From Nemertoderma westbladi (taxonomy: Eukaryota > Xenacoelomorpha > Nemertodermatida > Nemertodermatidae): 64,000 bases of DNA. Under the pieces are notes generated by a model. It did not search any database. It was not told the DNA's origin and saw nothing but the letters and a program-made list of their open reading frames with translations. The position numbers were made by a program, and so were the translations under genes. Shown here one piece after another: positions 1 to 11,004 of the stretch (positions within the stretch are counted from its first letter, which is position 1; every line of letters begins with the position of its first letter). The DNA is taken from positions 1-64,000 of the forward strand of contig JAUCBJ010004292.1 of assembly GCA_032718475.1 (NCBI GenBank). Reading direction: 5' to 3'.

Positions 1-1
1 T

Positions 2-1047
2 TTAGTTATCTAGACTCGGCCTACTGGGTGTGTTGGGATTATATTTGTTTGTGTTGTTATTTTGTTTCTGTCCCTGCCACGGTGTGGCCCTACTCCCAGC
101 TATCTGTGGGCTTGTAGCCCCCTGTGTGGGTGCGTGTGGTAGCGACTGTCTTACTTTCGGGAATGGATCTGCCGGATTATGTTCGGGTTTAGGCCTGTTG
201 TATTCGGTCTTCGGCGCCTTCCCCAAACTATCCTCACTGTAGACTGGGTCTGTAATAAACTCTGCTTCGTAATTGAGGAAGTTCGACATTTCCTCTAAGC
301 CCGGTTCCGCACCTTTCTTCTCCCGGGTGGAGAAGGCGATCTTTCTCTATTTATTACGTAGCCAGATTGGCAGTGCCTGCGCTATCGTGGTGATATTATT
401 AGATGCGTTGAGTTCGTATGGCGCGTCTAGCGTCTTCAGCACGATTAACGCCTTCTCGACCTTATTCGTGAAGGTCTTTATGCTAACAGGGTTATCCTAT
501 AGGCCACCCGATGTTATTCCCCTGAGGGTCTGCCGGATGATCTTGGCTGGGTGTCCGTATTCCCTGTCTAGGGGCCGCCATGCAGTCGTGAAGCCACCCT
601 CGATGCCCTGATACTGCCTCACAATGTCGTATGCTGGGCCTCCTATGTATACCTGTAATATTTTAGGCACTCCGCCTGCGTCAGATTCTTAGTTAATATT
701 TCGTTGCTGTACATGCGTCGGAATTGCAGGTATTCTTCCGGTCCTGCTTCCGTCGAATTTAAATGGCTCAACTGGTGGTAGCTCGATCCTGGTCTTGAGC
801 GCATCGATAAGTGTTGCCATACCTGTGCCACGCCTGTGCTTCTAATGGGTTCGAGGGATGGTGTACAGACTCTCCTGTTGGGTGCGGTTCGCCCGTCGGG
901 CCTGTTGATCTTTTCTGTGTCGGATATATCATTTGGGGTAACAGCCCCCTCCATATCTCCGTGTCGCACGATCTGTTCTGGTCCAGGGGTTTCGATGTTC
1001 TGATCCCAGTTGAGTGTATTGTCAATATTGTAATGGGGAAATGTCAC
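2..1047 (-). pseudogene. Gag core (DUF1759-like) of the minus-strand BEL/Pao-like element, truncated by the window edge
   Basis: Minus-strand frames 1047-643 and 289-2 are joined by further readable Gag-like sequence between them. The first contains EEYLQFRRMYSNEI and a LTQAECLKYY segment. The intervening minus-strand sequence reads as AYDIVRQYQGIEGG, a W-x-L-D-x-x-YG motif and HPAKIIRQTLRG. This order (F/Y...F..., EKL-like helix, G-A-x-x-I, YG-x-P) is the pattern of the DUF1759 Gag domain of BEL/Pao elements. At least one stop breaks the frame near 345. The 289-2 part is a Pro/Gln/Asn-rich tail that would precede the zinc knuckles, protease and polymerase, all of which would lie left of the window. 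The Gag would bind element RNA and build the particle; this copy cannot do so as it stands. Confidence 0.65.
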
Positions 1048-2472
1048 CCTGCCCCTCCCCCCCCACCGGTGTTATGTTTGGTACTGGGGTTGATGTTAAT
1101 ATATTGGGGCCCATACACCTATCTGCAATAACTCTCCCCTCCCCTGGATATATGTTATGTCCCTGCATATTATAGTCATACTGCTGTGCTGGTACCGGTA
1201 TAGGCCTATCCACTTCCTGCTTACCTACTGGTATGTACGCTGCGACTTCCGGATCTAATCCCGTTGTTCGCGCTCCCCTATCGCCTACACTATCTCTCCC
1301 AGCATGGCCTATAGTATGTGCAGTAAGGCCTACAGTATGTCCTGCAGTCTGCCTGTGCCCTTCCGGACCGAAGTTTAATCTTCTCGAATATTCCAAGAAG
1401 TCCTCCCCGCGACTACCGTACTCTCGATCGGCAGCTATATCCTGTCGGGAAGTTTCTCTTCGATCCCCTCTCCTGTTCTCGTCCTCGTATCGGTACGTTC
1501 TGTACCCTTCTCCTGGTGTGCGGTGCGTCTCTCCGGGGCGACGGCAATCTCCCGGAGTTCGACCCCACTGACTCCCTAACTCCATCTCTACTACCGACAG
1601 TTCACTGTCCGTCCTTGCTCTCCGGTTGCTCGTAGCAACGCTTCTTCTATTCTCTTCACTTCTTCGCTCTTCAGTGTAGTCCCCTCTCTCTCGACCTCCC
1701 GGTTAAACTCCACTGTTCTTCTTCTCTCTTCCGACTGACGTCTTCTCGCTCGCCCACTCCCGGCGTCAACATCTCTCTCTCGCCGGTGGACGCTCCTGGG
1801 GATACTCGCAATCCCCCTACTATTCTCCGTCGTGGTCACTACCTCTGTCCCGCGCATTATCGCCGACGCTCTGTGGGACATTCTCTGCCCCCCCCCCCCC
1901 CTCTCGCCACTAATCTCCCATGGTGGGGCGCCCGTAGCCCCCCCCCCCCCACTCGCCACTTCTTACTTCACTACCTCCTACTTCGCCTCTACGCCCCTCT
2001 CTAGTCGACGCACTATCTCTACTGCGGCTGGTCTATTCACCCCCGCCTCTCCCTCTACTACTGCGTGGCCTGGCAGGCTCCCGTCGGGTTGACTCACCCC
2101 CGCTACTCCCTGCCTAACTACGTGGCTTTGCAGGCTCTCATCGGGGTGACTCACCCCCGCTACTCCCTGCGTACTAACTACGTGGCCTTGCAGGCTCTCG
2201 CTGGCCGGACCACCTATGTCTCCTACATTAGTATTGATAGCCCCGTTATCAATATTATTATTTTCTAAATTATTTAAATTATTTGAATTATTTTGCTCAG
2301 AGTTTAAATTAGAATTATTATAATTTTGTATCTTTAAATTAATATTATTATTCGAATTATTTTGTATATTTGAATTTAAATTATTATTTGGATTATTTGT
2401 ATTTAAATTTAAATTATTATTACCAGGTAAAAGGTTATTTCCTGCAATAAAAGTTTGGTTAGGGTTGTCCAC
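1022..2472 (-). pseudogene. Middle of the minus-strand Gag: Asn-rich linker, short repeats and Arg-rich region, frame-broken
   Basis: Three successive minus-strand open stretches (2472-1978, 1959-1591, 1585-1022) lie head to tail in changing frames, so an intact polyprotein is not encoded. The first is an Asn/Leu-rich linker (many N-N-N-L-N runs) followed by three copies of a roughly 20-residue repeat containing GVAGVS(H/Q)PD. The second is Gly- then Arg/Glu-rich. The third is hydrophilic, with RGDRRETSRQD and Tyr/Pro-rich segments, and leads directly into the DUF1759-like core. No catalytic motif is present. Two poly-C tracts (about 1890-1903 and 1939-1951) sit near the frame changes. The Asn-rich part matches a very AT-rich stretch and has the look of recently expanded low-complexity sequence. 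The function is probably only a spacer between Gag domains. Confidence 0.5.
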
Positions 2473-2515
2473 TACGGTACTATTAATATTAATTTCTCCT
2501 AACGTATTATTATTA

Positions 2516-2534
2516 CCCCCCCCCCCCCCCCCCC
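2516..2534. repeat. C19 homopolymer, likely frameshift site in Gag
   Basis: A run of about 19 C on the + strand (G on the coding minus strand) lies between two Gag reading frames. The frame before it stops at 2565 and the Asn-rich frame after it opens at 2472. Homopolymer length change, in the genome or in sequencing, is a simple explanation for the frame switch, but a stop codon also precedes it. Confidence 0.8.
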
Positions 2535-2564
2535 GCCCGTACGGTTACACCAGTCCTGGCTCTG

Positions 2565-3902
2565 TCATCCGGTGCCTGTAAGTGGGGTATTAACAAACGT
2601 TTCCATTACTTCTGGCTCCTCGTAAATACTACCCGAGCCAGCCTCACTCTCAGATAATCCCAATTGCGCCAGTTCTAGTCGGCGCTTTTGCTTAGCCTGA
2701 TATTGCATAAGCCCCCTTAACCGGGCATGTATATCATCCCGCATGCACTTCCCCGCTCTCTCTCTCTCTCTATCTTCTCGTAAACTATGGTTCGCTAACT
2801 CTGTTTCTCTCGCCACCCGCTCTCTACGCTCGTTTTCTACTCTCTCTGCCCTCGCTTCCCGCTCCTTACGTTCATTCTCTACTCTCATTTCTCGTTCTTT
2901 ATGCTCGTTCTCTACTTTCACCTCTTGCTCTTTACGTTCCTCTGTCTCTCTCTCTTCTTGCTCTCTACAATTCCTCACCACCCTCTCGGCCCTCTCTCCA
3001 CACTCCCTCGCCAACTCTATCTCTTTCTCTAACAACGCAGTTTCCTCATCCAACTGCCTCTCTAATTCTTTCTGGTCTAGCGCCACCATGTCTAGTTGAC
3101 ACGCCAGATCTATCTCCAACACCCTTCTTGCTTTCGCAGAGGATGTAGTGGACTTATCGGTCGCGATGGACTCCCGTCGTCTCTCTGTCCTACTAACTTT
3201 CCCCCGCTTTCTGGGGTTCTCGCTAACTGATGAGACCGAATCCTCGGGGTTAACCTCGGGTTTGCCCTCATGCGGATCCGCCCAACCCACTAACTTAATT
3301 CCCCTGGCATCCACTAAATATGGCCCTATGTACACTACTTCAGGCTCCATAACCCCGGATCGCCACAGTTCGAATAGTTCGGTGGCGACACCCCTCGCTC
3401 TCTCACTCGCCAGTTCTCCCTGCCCAAAACGGAGCAGATACCAAAAATGTTTATTCGACTCACCTAGTCGTTGGTGTAACTTGGGCTGGTTTACCTTCTC
3501 TCCCTCTCTGTCCTCCTTTAACTGCTTCTTCGTGGCGTTGTAGGCCTGTCGAAGCCGATCTCTGGTCCCGACGTCCTCTTCGCCAACATCTCCTCCTCCT
3601 CTCCTGGTTCGGCGTCGTACCGGCGGCCCCACCATCGCCGTTCCGGTGGGCCGTCCTTCGCCCTCGGCCTGTGGCTGGCCGGCGACTTCGGTACTCCGAC
3701 CGCCATTGTGCGTCGACTCGTCCCTCTCTCGTGGTTGACGGCCGCCCTCCGCTTGGGGTACCGGATCGTCCCTCGTCGGCGAATCCGGCGTCGCAGGTCG
3801 ATACCGTCTCGTCGCGGCCTCGCGGATTGTTTGGTTGGTGTCGTCCGGGGTCCGCGGCCGCGTCCTCTCTCCCTCTGGATCTCGGGGCTCTCTATCACTC
3901 AT
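2565..3902 (-). CDS. Gag N-terminal coiled-coil region of a minus-strand BEL/Pao-like retroelement
   Basis: A 445-residue open frame starting at an ATG at 3902. The N-terminal third is rich in Arg, Pro, Asp and Glu and looks disordered. A short globular stretch follows (around residues 135-215, with FWYLLRFGQGEL and WRSGVMEPEVVYIGPYL). Residues about 260-400 are a long charged coiled coil of Glu/Arg/Lys heptads with repeated VENERKERE-type units. No zinc knuckle or enzyme motif is present here. The frame ends just before a 19-C homopolymer, beyond which Gag-like sequence continues in other frames toward the DUF1759-like core at the window's left edge. I read it as the first part of a Gag polyprotein that would assemble particles in the cytoplasm. 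The family link rests on the downstream core, not on this segment. It could instead be a separate structural ORF. Confidence 0.6.
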   Translation of the reverse strand: MSDREPRDPEGERTRPRTPDDTNQTIREAATRRYRPATPDSPTRDDPVPQAEGGRQPRERDESTHNGGRSTEVAGQPQAEGEGRPTGTAMVGPPVRRRTRRGGGDVGEEDVGTRDRLRQAYNATKKQLKEDREGEKVNQPKLHQRLGESNKHFWYLLRFGQGELASERARGVATELFELWRSGVMEPEVVYIGPYLVDARGIKLVGWADPHEGKPEVNPEDSVSSVSENPRKRGKVSRTERRRESIATDKSTTSSAKARRVLEIDLACQLDMVALDQKELERQLDEETALLEKEIELARECGERAERVVRNCREQEERETEERKEQEVKVENEHKEREMRVENERKEREARAERVENERRERVARETELANHSLREDRERERAGKCMRDDIHARLRGLMQYQAKQKRRLELAQLGLSESEAGSGSIYEEPEVMETFVNTPLTGTG

Positions 3903-4117
3903 CTTTGCTTTATCTCTTCCTGGCAGTCACAGTTCGGTGGTTGGGAAATTGTATCACTGTGACGGGATCAAAGGATCCCGACCGGGTTGATTGTTTCGTA
4001 CGCGTCACCGCAGGCTGGGGTGTTACTGATTGTTTGGCCGAGGCCGTTAGAGAAAACTGAATTGAGTTAACGTTGTTGTTCAACAGTCTGATATGATATT
4101 GATGGCACAGTTGATAT
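3903..4117 (-). other. 5' leader (and possibly LTR end) of the minus-strand element
   Basis: About 215 bp lie between the Gag ATG at 3902 and the insertion point of Element 1. There is no ORF on the minus strand. It holds a short inverted repeat GGGATCAAAGGATCCC (about 3964-3979) and, nearest the insertion, tandem GATATGATAT-type sequence. By position it should be the leader and primer-binding region, with part of the LTR. I could not identify a primer-binding site. Confidence 0.45.
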
Positions 4118-4122
4118 GATAT
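4118..4122. repeat. Target site duplication GATAT, left of Element 1
   Basis: GATAT immediately precedes the TG that begins the 5' LTR and is matched by GATAT at 17749-17753 after the CA that ends the 3' LTR. A 5 bp duplication is what LTR-element integrases leave. Confidence 0.95.
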
Positions 4123-5346
4123 TGTAAAAGCTTTTGCGGATATAACCAGTCATTTTCTCCGCAATATACCATATAGGTGTTTTAGCGGACATAACAAGCC
4201 ATTTCCCCCGCAATGCGCAGTATAGGTGCTTTAGCGGACATAACAAGCCATTTTTACCGCAATGCGCTTAATACTCTAAAGACTGGAACTCAGATGACGA
4301 AATCTGTCAGCTGATTTACTGTAAATGTGGAACATCTCTTTGTTCAGCTCGCTCAGCTCAGCCAATCAGAGCGATTTTCATTTTATCTTGTACAGAGGCC
4401 TACGGAAAACCGCGCAATGCATTACGGTCTTTGTTTTTTACCTTTCTGAGCGAGAGAACTGCTTGGAAATTCTTCTGTACTTCTGTGTTAGAAGTTTCAG
4501 ACTTTGACCTAAACATCAGAAACATCAGATGGCTTTGATTACAAGAATGTAAAACTATTAACTGAATCATACTTCATATCTGAATCACTGAAACAACGCG
4601 ATTCAACTACCGCATCACACCGCAATTCATGCATTGCTGCACATGGAACACTGCATAAGTAACACATACTGACTGTTCACCGCATTATTTGATTCTGTTA
4701 TAAATTGGTGTTATGTTGGTGTATATTGCTGATATATTTGGAGAATACCGATGAATAATCATAAAACCCCCAATCTTCTTGATTACTAAATGTTAGAGGA
4801 ACAGGTTTACCGGTAGCAACTGCGACTTACATTATAATGGTTTTTGCGTGAATTAAATGCTATTTCATGATCCCTACATGTGTCAGTTGCGATCCTCCTT
4901 ATATATGATCAAATTCAGTGACGGTCGGCAGATCAGTGTGCAGTAATGTGAAGTAGTGTGAAGTCGTGTGAAGTAGTGTGAAGGTTAATAAAGCATCTCC
5001 TAAAGAATGCGCTTTTTACGAAACTCAGTAGCCATCCAGTTGTGATTAGTATAAGTCATAACTCTGTTTTTATACTTAAAGCGCCACATCCTAAAGGAAC
5101 TGTTAATATTTCCCCGAAAGTAAATATATTGTCAGAGATTATATATTAACGATCAATCGAATAATACAGTAGGTCTACACTGCAATCACTATCAAAGCAT
5201 CCGAATCCAGTCTCCCTTAACTGTGGGTGAATGGTCGCGCACAGGCTGGCTTCGGCTGATGTACCTTCAGTACATTAAATAATTGATATACAAAAAGACA
5301 ATTAAAATTGGCAGGTTAAACTGCTAAAGTTCTAAAAGCGCGAACA
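4123..5346 (+). repeat. 5' LTR of Element 1
   Basis: 1224 bp, TG...CA ended. It matches 16585-17748 along its length, with one extra copy of a roughly 60 bp unit (GCGGACATAACAAGCCATT) near the start. An AGTGTGAAGT short tandem repeat lies near 4945-4985. It would carry the promoter and polyadenylation signal; I did not single these out. Confidence 0.93.
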
Positions 5347-7323
5347 TTAATAGTTTTTAAACTCTTGATTGCACGTAGGCAATAAATATTTTGTCTATTG
5401 TTCTGGTAAGAACAATAATAGATTTTTGATTCTTTATTGCACCGTAGGCAATAAAGTCGAAGGTACCGGTCGAACGGTAAGCTGTAGGCCTAACTGCCCG
5501 AACCGGTACTTACAGGTACAGCAGTATTATTCGATTTTTATAATTATATACCGGTAGGTCTTGATATTTAATCAGGGACTGCAGCCCTGGTTTTTTTATT
5601 GGGATTTTACTTATTTCTGTCAGTTTTATTTATCTGTAAGTAATATTGAGCAGAAGGTGTGTAAGCCTGCTCAGATTGTATAAATAATTTGTAGGCTGGA
5701 TTGTTGTCTGACTGTTGTTGGGTCTGAAGAGATTGCAGTGTGTGTAGAGTGTATGTCCGATAAAGTACTAGTTAGGAAGGTGGGGGCATCCAGTGCTATA
5801 AGGTAAATCCCCCCCCCCCCACCCCCCGAAAGAATAAGTTGTACTACTCGGTTAGAACGCCTACTAACTAACCATTTCGGAGTCTGCATATACTGTAGTT
5901 TATTGAGGCTTGATAGTAGTCTGCCAACGTTTGGTCTGTATTTTGTTTGTGTAGTCTGCACGGGTAGCGTAATATTTATTATTCAGAGTCTATGCGAGTA
6001 TTCGCAACCTACATAACTCCCCAAGTTTATTCCTACAGTAATTGTGCTTGTTATACATACCGTTATAGTTAAATTAACCCCGGTACTACATCAGGGCTGC
6101 TTGGCATAGGTAAAGACTGGTGATTTTATGCTCTAGTCACTCCAGCAGATACCGTGGTTCTTTTAGCTGTACAAGTATATTTAACTGCTGGTTATTTGTT
6201 GTATAAGTACTTGTACCTAATTTAGGGTTTAGTGTACAGTGCTTTCCGAAGGTAATTAGTGTGTAGGCAGTATATTTGTGTTGTAAAGTGGTTAATAGGC
6301 ACGTTAGCTCTGGTTGGCTGCGGTAATTAACTTCTAGGTAAGGACACTCCAGGTACATAACGTAGTACTTATAGAGCTGTAGAGCTAAAGACTATAAGTC
6401 GTCAGATGGTGGTATTTTCTTATCTGGACAACGCAATATATATACTACTGCTTTATTATTTTCAAATACCGTAGTATCCTGTCCGTTTGTAAGAACCAGA
6501 AATTCTAACTCATTGTTAGGCTGGTTTGTAGATTTCCTGTAAAATTACCCTAAAATTTGTACGTGTAACTTTTGTGTTTATTTAGAGATTGTAATCTCAC
6601 ACTATATGTATGTAATTTGTAGTAATAAGTAACTTAGTAAAGTAGAATAATTTGTATTAGTGTCCAACAAGTAGCACTCCACTGAGAGCTTCCAGCTTCT
6701 GTGTAGTGACTCCTTACCCAGAAATAATAATATTTATTTCAAACATTGACAAAAACCCATTATACGGGTATATATATATTATAAATCAACTCAAACCGAT
6801 TTATAAAATAGTAGGCCTGTTATCCATCAATTAGGTCTTAATATCAGTTGGACTACTGCTTAATAACAGTAATAAAGTAAAGAAAAGTAACCCTAAAATT
6901 CAGAAATTCAGTTATTATAAAATAATTGACATACCGGTATTTACGATAGGCTTATTATATTTATTTCTATAAATTTATGCTGAAATTATATACCGGTATT
7001 CTGTAATTAATTCTAGTCCATAATCATACTTATATATACTATAAGTGTATGCTGTATACCGGTATTTATAGTAGGCTCATTATATATACTTATATAAATT
7101 TATGCTGAAATTATATACTGGTATTCTGTGACAAACCCTAGTCTGTAATAATACTTATATATATACTACAAGTGTATACCGGTATTCTAATATATTGTAT
7201 ATATATCACGTTACACTGAGTAACTGTATCGGTAATTAATTACTAGGCTTACAGTTGTTACTGAATTACTAGATTTGCTTTAACTGTCGTTATAGTAGTA
7301 GGCATTCAACTGTACAATCAAAC
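5347..7323 (+). other. 5' leader of Element 1, no gene
   Basis: About 2 kb with no convincing ORF, matching Element 2's leader with scattered changes. It contains a C-rich run at 5810-5827 and AT-rich, locally duplicated sequence with repeated ATACCGGTATT and TATATACTTATA motifs between 6900 and 7200. No primer-binding site matched a tRNA end that I could recognise. The Gag ATG follows CAAAC at 7324. Confidence 0.6.
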
Positions 7324-8780
7324 ATGGCTGACACAAAGCAAACTCTGTCAGATAGTCTCCTAGAAAGAACAGTCTGCGACTCCGACAGGAGTGCCGAACA
7401 TTTGAGACCTAAGTCCAAGTCCCCTCCTACTGTAAGAAAGGTCATCCCTCCAGTAGTAGTATCAGATCCTAGGCTAGTAAAGCACCGTAGGTCTATCATA
7501 GGCACTCGGGCTCAAGTCAAGCGGGACCAAGAGGCAGCTGTTAAACAGCAGCAGCACCCGAACCGAGAACTTATTTCTCAGCGGCCCGATAACTCCAGTA
7601 GTTCAGACACTGTAGAGTTGACACCCGAGCGCGGAGCAAAGATGGCAGAAGCAGTTTATTCGGATCCACTTCTCATTCTTCCTGAAGCCGTACTCACTAG
7701 AGTATTGATTGCGGTGGAGGAACATCAAATCGATTGGGCGAGAAGTAAGCGATCGACCAAGGACAGTTATGCGGGATACACGAAGGAGGAACTGAAGTCT
7801 ATTGTCGAGACGCAATGGAACTTCCCCGGACCCGGACTCCCGTTTAACTTATCGGAAGCTGCCTGGGAGGACTTATACAGGATGGGAGTGGTAAAGGACA
7901 CTAGAGATCCAGCTGTGTGGAAGAGGTCGGCAGCCGGATATGTACAGGGATTCTTCAGCTCTTTGGAGCGATTAGAGGAACAACTGTTCCAACAACCCCA
8001 GGGACCTCAAGAGCAGGGAGAGCTGCTTTATCAAGTTCGAGAACGAATCCTAAGAATCAGACTAATCCTTTCAGCCTTTGAGGAAGCCTCGAAGAGAAGC
8101 CAAGACACGTCGTTGCAAGTCGCCGTAAAGACTTGGTTCCAACAGGTGAGTCTTAAAGTCCAAGGAACAACCCAATGGAAAATTCAGCTAACTGAGCGCT
8201 CAACCCACAGAGAATCAACAGACGCTACCTTTTCTCAGGTGGAAAGTGAAGCGACATCAGAAAAACCTCAGAAGAAGGACGCCATTGACATCTATCTGTC
8301 GGACTATCAATGATTTATAGGTGACAAAGAGTTAAGGAGACGGCTAGCTGGACTTCACCCTAATAGTGAGGGAGCCAAATTTGTGCTAGACTCGTTAGAT
8401 GCGGAAAGGTTAGCAGCGGATCGAACTAAATTTGATGAAAGAATCCGCATAGTTAGGGTCCAAGAGGGCAGCTAAAGAAAAGGCAGATAGAAGACAGAAA
8501 GGCAGCGGCATCAGCGGCGGCAGAAGCTGAAAGAAAAGCGGCAGCGGCGGCGGCAGAAGTTGAAAGAAAAGCGGCAGCTGCATCGGCAGAAGCGGAAAGA
8601 AAAGCGGCAGCTGCAGCGGCAGAAGTGGAAAGAAAAGCGGCAACTGCAGCGGCAGAAGCGGAAAGAAAAGCGGCAGAGGCAGTGGCAGAAGCGGAACGGA
8701 GGGCATCTGAAGAGACTGCCCAACTAGAGTTGGAAAATCTTCAAGAGAAGCAAGATTACTTAAATAAACAGATACTAGTA
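7324..8780 (+). pseudogene. Gag N-terminal part of Element 1 (unclassified domain plus Ala/Lys/Glu coiled coil)
   Basis: An ATG at 7324 opens 329 codons ending at a TGA at 8311-8313, where Element 2 reads CGT (Arg), so this is a nonsense change. Residues about 105-270 form a helical, Trp-containing domain (QIDWARSKRSTKD, FPGPGLPF, PAVWKRSAAGY) that closely matches Element 2 but which I cannot assign to a named family. After the stop and a further frameshift near 8470, sequence homologous to Element 2 continues as an Ala/Glu/Lys coiled coil (8500-8740) built from imperfect 14-residue AEAERKAA repeats. The region is then cut by a LINE at about 8781 and resumes at 11005. Its role would be particle assembly. 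This copy is inactive. Confidence 0.8.
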
Positions 8781-11004
8781 CTAGGATCGGCATGCTGCAT
8801 TGCAGCTGCATTTTTAAGAATGCTGTGCCGGCTTGTCAACAAAATTGCACCGCCACAACTCCCTATCACCCATGACATGTGCTAGATCATCCGCATCTTC
8901 AAGGCCAGTGTCCTTTAAGATACGTCTTAAGAAAGTCATGGGCTGTCCACCATGCTTATTCACTCCATGAGGCTGCCAAAGTACAAGATTATGCACTGGC
9001 TGGTCCTCATGGCAAAAGCAATGTCCTGCAAAGCGGAGGTGATTTTGTTCTAGTGTCAAGCTTGGGGGAACCAATGAGACACCTCTAATGTTATATAGTG
9101 TCTGGTTGGAGATGTGTGCATTGTACTTGACACAATGAACCCGGCGTAGCATTCTTGTGAATGTGCCATCCAGAGATTGGGTGTCCTCAGCAGTTAGAGC
9201 CCAGCATGGACTCCCGTAGAGGAGTACTGGAACTACTGCTGCTCTAAATAATCGGACCTTAAGTTTCCGATTAATTCTCGGTGACTTCCAAATCCTGGAA
9301 AGCCTATTAGGATATGCGTAGAACATAGTCAACCACAATAATGAACAAGAATGGTGCAAGTGTGTCTCCTTGGAGGACGCCCCATATCACTTCAAATGGT
9401 TCTGTGTCACTGTCAACAGTAGACACAAATGTTGTCGAACCATCGTATACTGATCTGATTGCTGCAATAATTTCATCAGGAATCTCATATAAAATGAAAG
9501 TATGCTGAACATATGTGAGCGAGAGACTGAATCAAAGGCCTTGAAGAAGTCAACAAAGATAACAGCCAGATGCCTGTCTTTCTTTTTTGATAACTCTTCA
9601 ATTATCCTTCTAAGTGCCAAAATGGGCTCCATGGTCCCACGACCTTTACGGAACCCATTCTGATTTCCACGTAGCAGTCTCTCAATGGGATCCCTGATGC
9701 GATTTAATAGAATTCTATTGTATAGTTTTGCAGCAATCGAGATCAATGAGATTCCCCGAAAAGAACCATAGAGTGTTAGGTTGCCCTTCTTGGGAACTGG
9801 CACCAACTTATTTGTTTTCATTTCTTGTGGGACTCTTGTTGTACGGTACATGTCTACTATGATGGGATAGATGAGCTTTAAACACTCAGGTATTTTAAAA
9901 ACCTCAGGGGGAACACCATCTACTCCACTGGCGCGATTGGTCTTAATGGTCTTTGCAGCAGCCTTCACTTCTGCAAAGGAGATATCGCCAATGGGAATAT
10001 CTGGGAGTACAGACTCAGACACTTTTACTTCTATAAAGTTATCAGGCAATACCCTGTCATTATTGAGGTGCTTTTCAAAGTGGGCTTTCCAACCATTGAG
10101 GCGATCGGCTGGTGATTCAGCCTTAACCTTGGTGGTTGGTTGGCTTTTCCGCACAGTAAGCAAATTGATCGATTTCCATGCCTGGGATGATTGCCTGCTG
10201 TTGTCAGCATCATTGATGGCATCAACCTGTTGGTTTATTAGCTCCTGTAGATTAACAGAGTACTGCCTGTTCAGGGACCTAGATGCAGCCTTAACTGCAT
10301 TCTTGGCCGCTGTAGTCTGTTTGAGTCGGGACTCTTTCTGCGCCTTATGAAGGTCATTTCGACACTTCTGAATTTTGTTGTCAGTCCAGGGGGCCCTTTT
10401 CCTGTTTCGAGGGTATACAGGAACTGTTTCTGCAGCTGCTAACTTAACTGCTTCTGTAAAGGCAGTATAGCCCTCACAGTGATCTGCCGCCTCAGAGGCA
10501 AGAGCCTCATACCTGTTGCTCAGCTGTAGTGTGAAGCTGGATCTCACACTTGGCTGTTGCAACAGAGAGGACCAGTCATGCCGCGGCAAGGCAGATTTCG
10601 TTGTTCTGCTAGCACGCAGACTAAGTCTTACCTTGGCCACAATAAGGCGGTGATCACTGGAGAAGGATCGAAGTGTAAATGCATTACAGTCTTGTATAGA
10701 GCTCCTGTATTTCCTACGAAACAGAATATGGTCTATCTGGGACTTGTGACCACTGGGTCCACTATGAGTCCATAGCTTTCCAGTTCGCTTCTTGAACTGG
10801 GTTCCAGCCGAAAACAATCCATTTCCAGAGATAAAATCCTGAAGATGGACAGAATTTCGGTTAACACTCTTGCTATAGACCCAGGGCGATGTAGGTGATT
10901 GATGCAGACTTGCATTAAAGTCTCCCAGGAATGTTAAGAATGCATGCTGATCCACTCCATCAGTAGCTGCTTGTAGATTGTGGTAGAAATTTTCCACCTC
11001 CTCT
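8781..11004 (-). mobile_element. LINE fragment (APE-type non-LTR) inserted in Element 1 Gag
   Basis: Sequence present in Element 1 and absent at the matching point of Element 2. The coding strand is minus: the 5'-truncated end lies near 11004 and the 3' end near 8781. The 3' end reads CCTAGTACTAG on the minus strand, like the TAG-repeat tail of the LINE ending near 37490. The flanking host-element sequences (ACAGATACTAGT and ACAGCTAGT) suggest a degenerate target duplication. Boundaries are good to about 10 bp. Confidence 0.8.
8814..10997 (-). pseudogene. Endonuclease/reverse transcriptase of the 8.8-11 kb LINE, internally deleted
   Basis: Minus-strand frame 10997-9387 starts inside the AP-type endonuclease (FLGDFNASL, then IDHILFRRKY and SSDHRLIVAKV, the catalytic SDH motif) and runs into RT: VPVPKKG, an FRGISLI segment, GFRKGRGTMEPIL and VIFVDFFKAFDSV. 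A frame change follows near 9480-9500; VLQGDTLAPF-like sequence is absent or broken. Frame 9359-8814 then resumes beyond the palm with LSRIWKSP, LLYGSPCWAL, RMLRRVHCV and RFAGHC. The segment that should hold the F/Y-A-D-D catalytic motif is missing, so there is no active polymerase. Shared motifs (RLSLRAS, SIWKS-type, GHC) tie it to the 21-37 kb LINE. I would place both near RTE/Proto2-like LINEs, but the clade is uncertain. Confidence 0.82.

Noticed and set aside
2743-3543. Plus-strand Ser-rich frames
   Set aside because: Antisense shadows of the coiled-coil Gag frame (Glu/Arg codons read backwards as Ser/Leu).
4123-5346. Tandem host duplication instead of LTRs
   Set aside because: TG/CA termini, 5 bp exact TSDs, a purine tract before the 3' copy and the intervening Gag/protease make LTRs the only good reading.
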